Assembly: GCA_947648875.1 (NCBI GenBank)
Contig: CANSPM010000025.1
Location: 1 to 54,880 of the forward strand
Length of the DNA stretch: 54,880 nt
Reading direction: 5' to 3'
Source of the DNA: an uncultured Lachnospiraceae bacterium
GTDB taxonomy: Bacteria > Bacillota > Clostridia > Lachnospirales > Lachnospiraceae
The number at the start of each line of letters is the position of its first letter. The first letter of the stretch is position 1. Of the stretch, positions 53,720 to 54,880 are shown in pieces. Below the pieces are notes generated by a model that searched no databases, had not been told where the DNA came from, and saw nothing but the letters and a program-made list of their open reading frames with translations. Made by a program: the position numbers and the translations under genes.

Positions 53720-53842
53720 TTAGTGACACGAACTTTTTGCGTTTTTTTCATGGGGAAAGTCTGGGAAACCGCATAAATTTGATAGGAGTATGTGGAGTTA
53801 GTGTCAAGTGGGGTGAAAGTTGATGGGGAATTAGTGTCAAGT
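53720..53842 (+). repeat. Three copies of TTAGTG(T/A)CA, possible insertion-sequence end
   Basis: TTAGTGACAC (53720-53729) and TTAGTGTCAAGT (53798-53809 and 53831-53842) lie in the same orientation. The last two are spaced by 33 bases. Clustered terminal repeats of this kind occur at ends of IS21-family elements, but no transposase gene is present. Confidence 0.4.
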
Positions 53843-54004
53843 TATTTTCCGGAATAGTGGCCTATAGTCTGCCCCTGTCGTCTTATATTCTTTGGCATGG
53901 CTGTTTCTGGTTTCTGTATGAAATTCCGCTCCCATCTCGTGTATATTTCATTCATACAAAGAAATACTTTTTCTATAAAACCAATCATGAGAGGAGGATT
54001 TCCC

Positions 54005-54184
54005 ATGAGCACTTTAGATGCAACTGTTTCTATGCCGGAAGCAATGCCAGAAGATGCAGGGATAAAGTCTCATCCCCTCGTGACCCCCGCCAGCACTTCA
54101 AGCACTCTCCGCAAATTCAGACGACCACAATCCCGCAGATGCTTGATGTTTTTCCCACTCGTCCCGGCTCTTCTGGTTACTTAA
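54005..54184 (+). pseudogene. Truncated small gene with intact ribosome site, antitoxin-like N-terminus
   Basis: An ATG preceded by AGAGGAGGATTTCCC opens MSTLDATVSMPEAMPEDAG and then runs, near 54060, into sequence that is the reverse of the subtilase-like tail copy. The first 20 residues resemble N-termini of small antitoxin-like proteins of clostridia. The remaining codons are chimeric. I treat it as a gene cut by a deletion. Confidence 0.4.
54070..54141 (-). pseudogene. C-terminal gene remnant, copy 2 (subtilase-like tail)
   Basis: On the minus strand the tail reads CGRLNLRRVLEVLAGVTRG before a TGA. It is homologous to the fragment at 53640-53717, with several base differences. The gene body is missing here too. 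Confidence 0.4.
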
Positions 54185-54404
54185 TACACAATTAAGCAAA
54201 CAAGAGAACAGATCTGACGGATGATTTACACAAGGCATTTGGCTTTCATACGGATTATGAATTTATCTCAAAATCAGCCATGCAAAACACAATATAAAGT
54301 ACCAAAACAGAAGAAACAAAAAAGGCACAAATCGTTTCCTAAGAAAAAATGGCTACAGCCCGCATAATTACTGGATCTGTAGCCGCTTTTCACTTTCACA
54401 AGTG
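54185..54404. other. Junction region downstream of the serine recombinase gene
   Basis: No gene is supported. A short in-frame piece (LTDDLHKAFGFHTDYEFISK, near 54213-54275) may be another remnant. The terminator of the recombinase gene (54343-54384) lies here. If the recombinase marks the end of an integrated element, its attachment site should lie within this stretch. Confidence 0.35.
54343..54384 (-). terminator. Terminator of the serine recombinase gene
   Basis: GGCTACAG (54351-54358) pairs with CTGTAGCC (54377-54384); TTTTTT follows on the minus strand at 54348-54343. It lies 20 bases after the recombinase stop. Confidence 0.7.
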
Positions 54405-54880
54405 TCAAACTCGAGATTGTATTTCCAAAAAATTCCACTCAATCTCCACCCGTTTCCCCTTATATACCGTCACCTTTTTAACAAATACATCCACCGCCTC
54501 CTGCGTCAACTCCTCCAAGTGCGAATAGCGTATGATCTGTTTCATATCCTGAATTTCTCTCCCTGTCTCTTCCTCCACCCTGTCATATATCGCCTCTACC
54601 GCCTTTATCTTACCCGCCAATTCCTCCGTCTGCCCATCCAACTGATCGGCCCTGTAGCGGTATTCTTCAGCATCCATCTGTCCATCCGCATAGTTTTCGT
54701 ACAGGAAATCCTTTTCTTTTTGCATATCGTGGTATTGTTTCCTGTACTGTCTGGCTTTTCCAGCAAGTCCCTCCAGCGCCTTTTTCTGAAACTGTTCCAG
54801 ATCTCCCCGCTGCCTTAACAGATCACCCCTGCGCAGCAGTTCTTTATTTAATAGCGTGAGTACTATTTCCTCCAGTATGG
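54405..54880 (-). CDS. Large serine recombinase, C-terminal part (5' end outside window)
   Basis: The frame is open to the right edge; 158 codons are visible. They form a long coiled coil (DGQMDAEEYRYRADQLDGQT, then ELAGKIKAVEAIYDRVEEE) and end with LTQEAVDVFVKKVTVYKGKR followed by VEIEWNF. This pattern is the C-terminal end of large serine recombinases of clostridial integrative elements and phages. The catalytic N-terminal and zinc-ribbon domains would lie beyond the window. It probably marks one edge of a mobile element extending to the right. Confidence 0.8.
   Translation of the reverse strand, partial: ILEEIVLTLLNKELLRRGDLLRQRGDLEQFQKKALEGLAGKARQYRKQYHDMQKEKDFLYENYADGQMDAEEYRYRADQLDGQTEELAGKIKAVEAIYDRVEEETGREIQDMKQIIRYSHLEELTQEAVDVFVKKVTVYKGKRVEIEWNFLEIQSRV

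Noticed and set aside
53720..53842. CRISPR array
   Set aside because: Only three short unequal repeats with irregular spacing and no cas genes.

Overview
The window looks like a chromosomal segment from a gut-type Clostridia, most likely a Lachnospiraceae (Blautia/Roseburia/Clostridium cluster XIVa-like). I infer this from Gram-positive Shine-Dalgarno sites (AGGAGG, GAGGT), sigma-A promoters, roughly 50% GC, and gene content: CymR-type Rrf2 regulator, LacI and AraC regulators, Msm-type sugar ABC genes without their own ATPase, GH127, GH36, and a clostridial Tad-type locus. No rRNA, tRNA or CRISPR array was seen.

Layout. (1) 1-5128, minus strand: a Tad/Flp-type secretion locus (CpaF/TadA ATPase, TadB, TadC, a 40-aa ORF, an Flp-like pilin, a DUF4320/TadE-like protein, a second pseudopilin-like protein, and a CpaB/SAF protein running off the left edge). 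A divergent 36-aa hydrophobic peptide gene follows. (2) 5795-10015: a serine hydrolase of the beta-lactamase fold paired with a membrane GGDEF protein, then a MATE exporter. (3) 10349-20358: two linked pentose/deoxysugar units. One has a fucose/arabinose-isomerase-like protein, DUF4867, a small acidic protein and a xylulokinase, with a divergent LacI regulator. The other has GH127 beta-L-arabinofuranosidase with a divergent AraC regulator. A shared sequence motif lies in both control regions. (4) 20384-28531: an alpha-galactoside (raffinose-type) operon of ABC binding protein, two permeases, GH36 alpha-galactosidase and a GH13 amylosucrase-like enzyme, with a divergent AraC regulator. (5) 28541-38689: cysK-cymR, aroA, a carbamate-kinase remnant, a signal peptidase II, a GtrII-type membrane protein, a HelD-type helicase, a LacI regulator and an acyltransferase. 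(6) 38979-49804, minus strand: a chemotaxis/signalling cluster (HPt protein, HD-GYP regulator, sensor kinase, a second regulator with a decayed HD-GYP domain, CheR, CheB, CheY, CheA, CheW, MCP). (7) 50136-53133: a regulator with two HTH modules overlapping a lipoprotein binding protein. (8) 53190-54880: a scar of broken genes and repeats next to the C-terminal part of a large serine recombinase that continues past the right edge.

How the genes work together. GH127 would release L-arabinose-type sugars, and the isomerase and kinase would carry a pentose or deoxysugar into central metabolism. The raffinose operon would import alpha-galactosides, split galactose off with GH36, and leave sucrose for the GH13 enzyme. 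CymR is expected to repress cysK from an inverted repeat over its promoter. The chemotaxis cluster couples a CheA/CheY/CheB/CheR pathway to a phosphorelay with c-di-GMP-type outputs. The exact sugars, signals and the role of the Tad locus are inferences.
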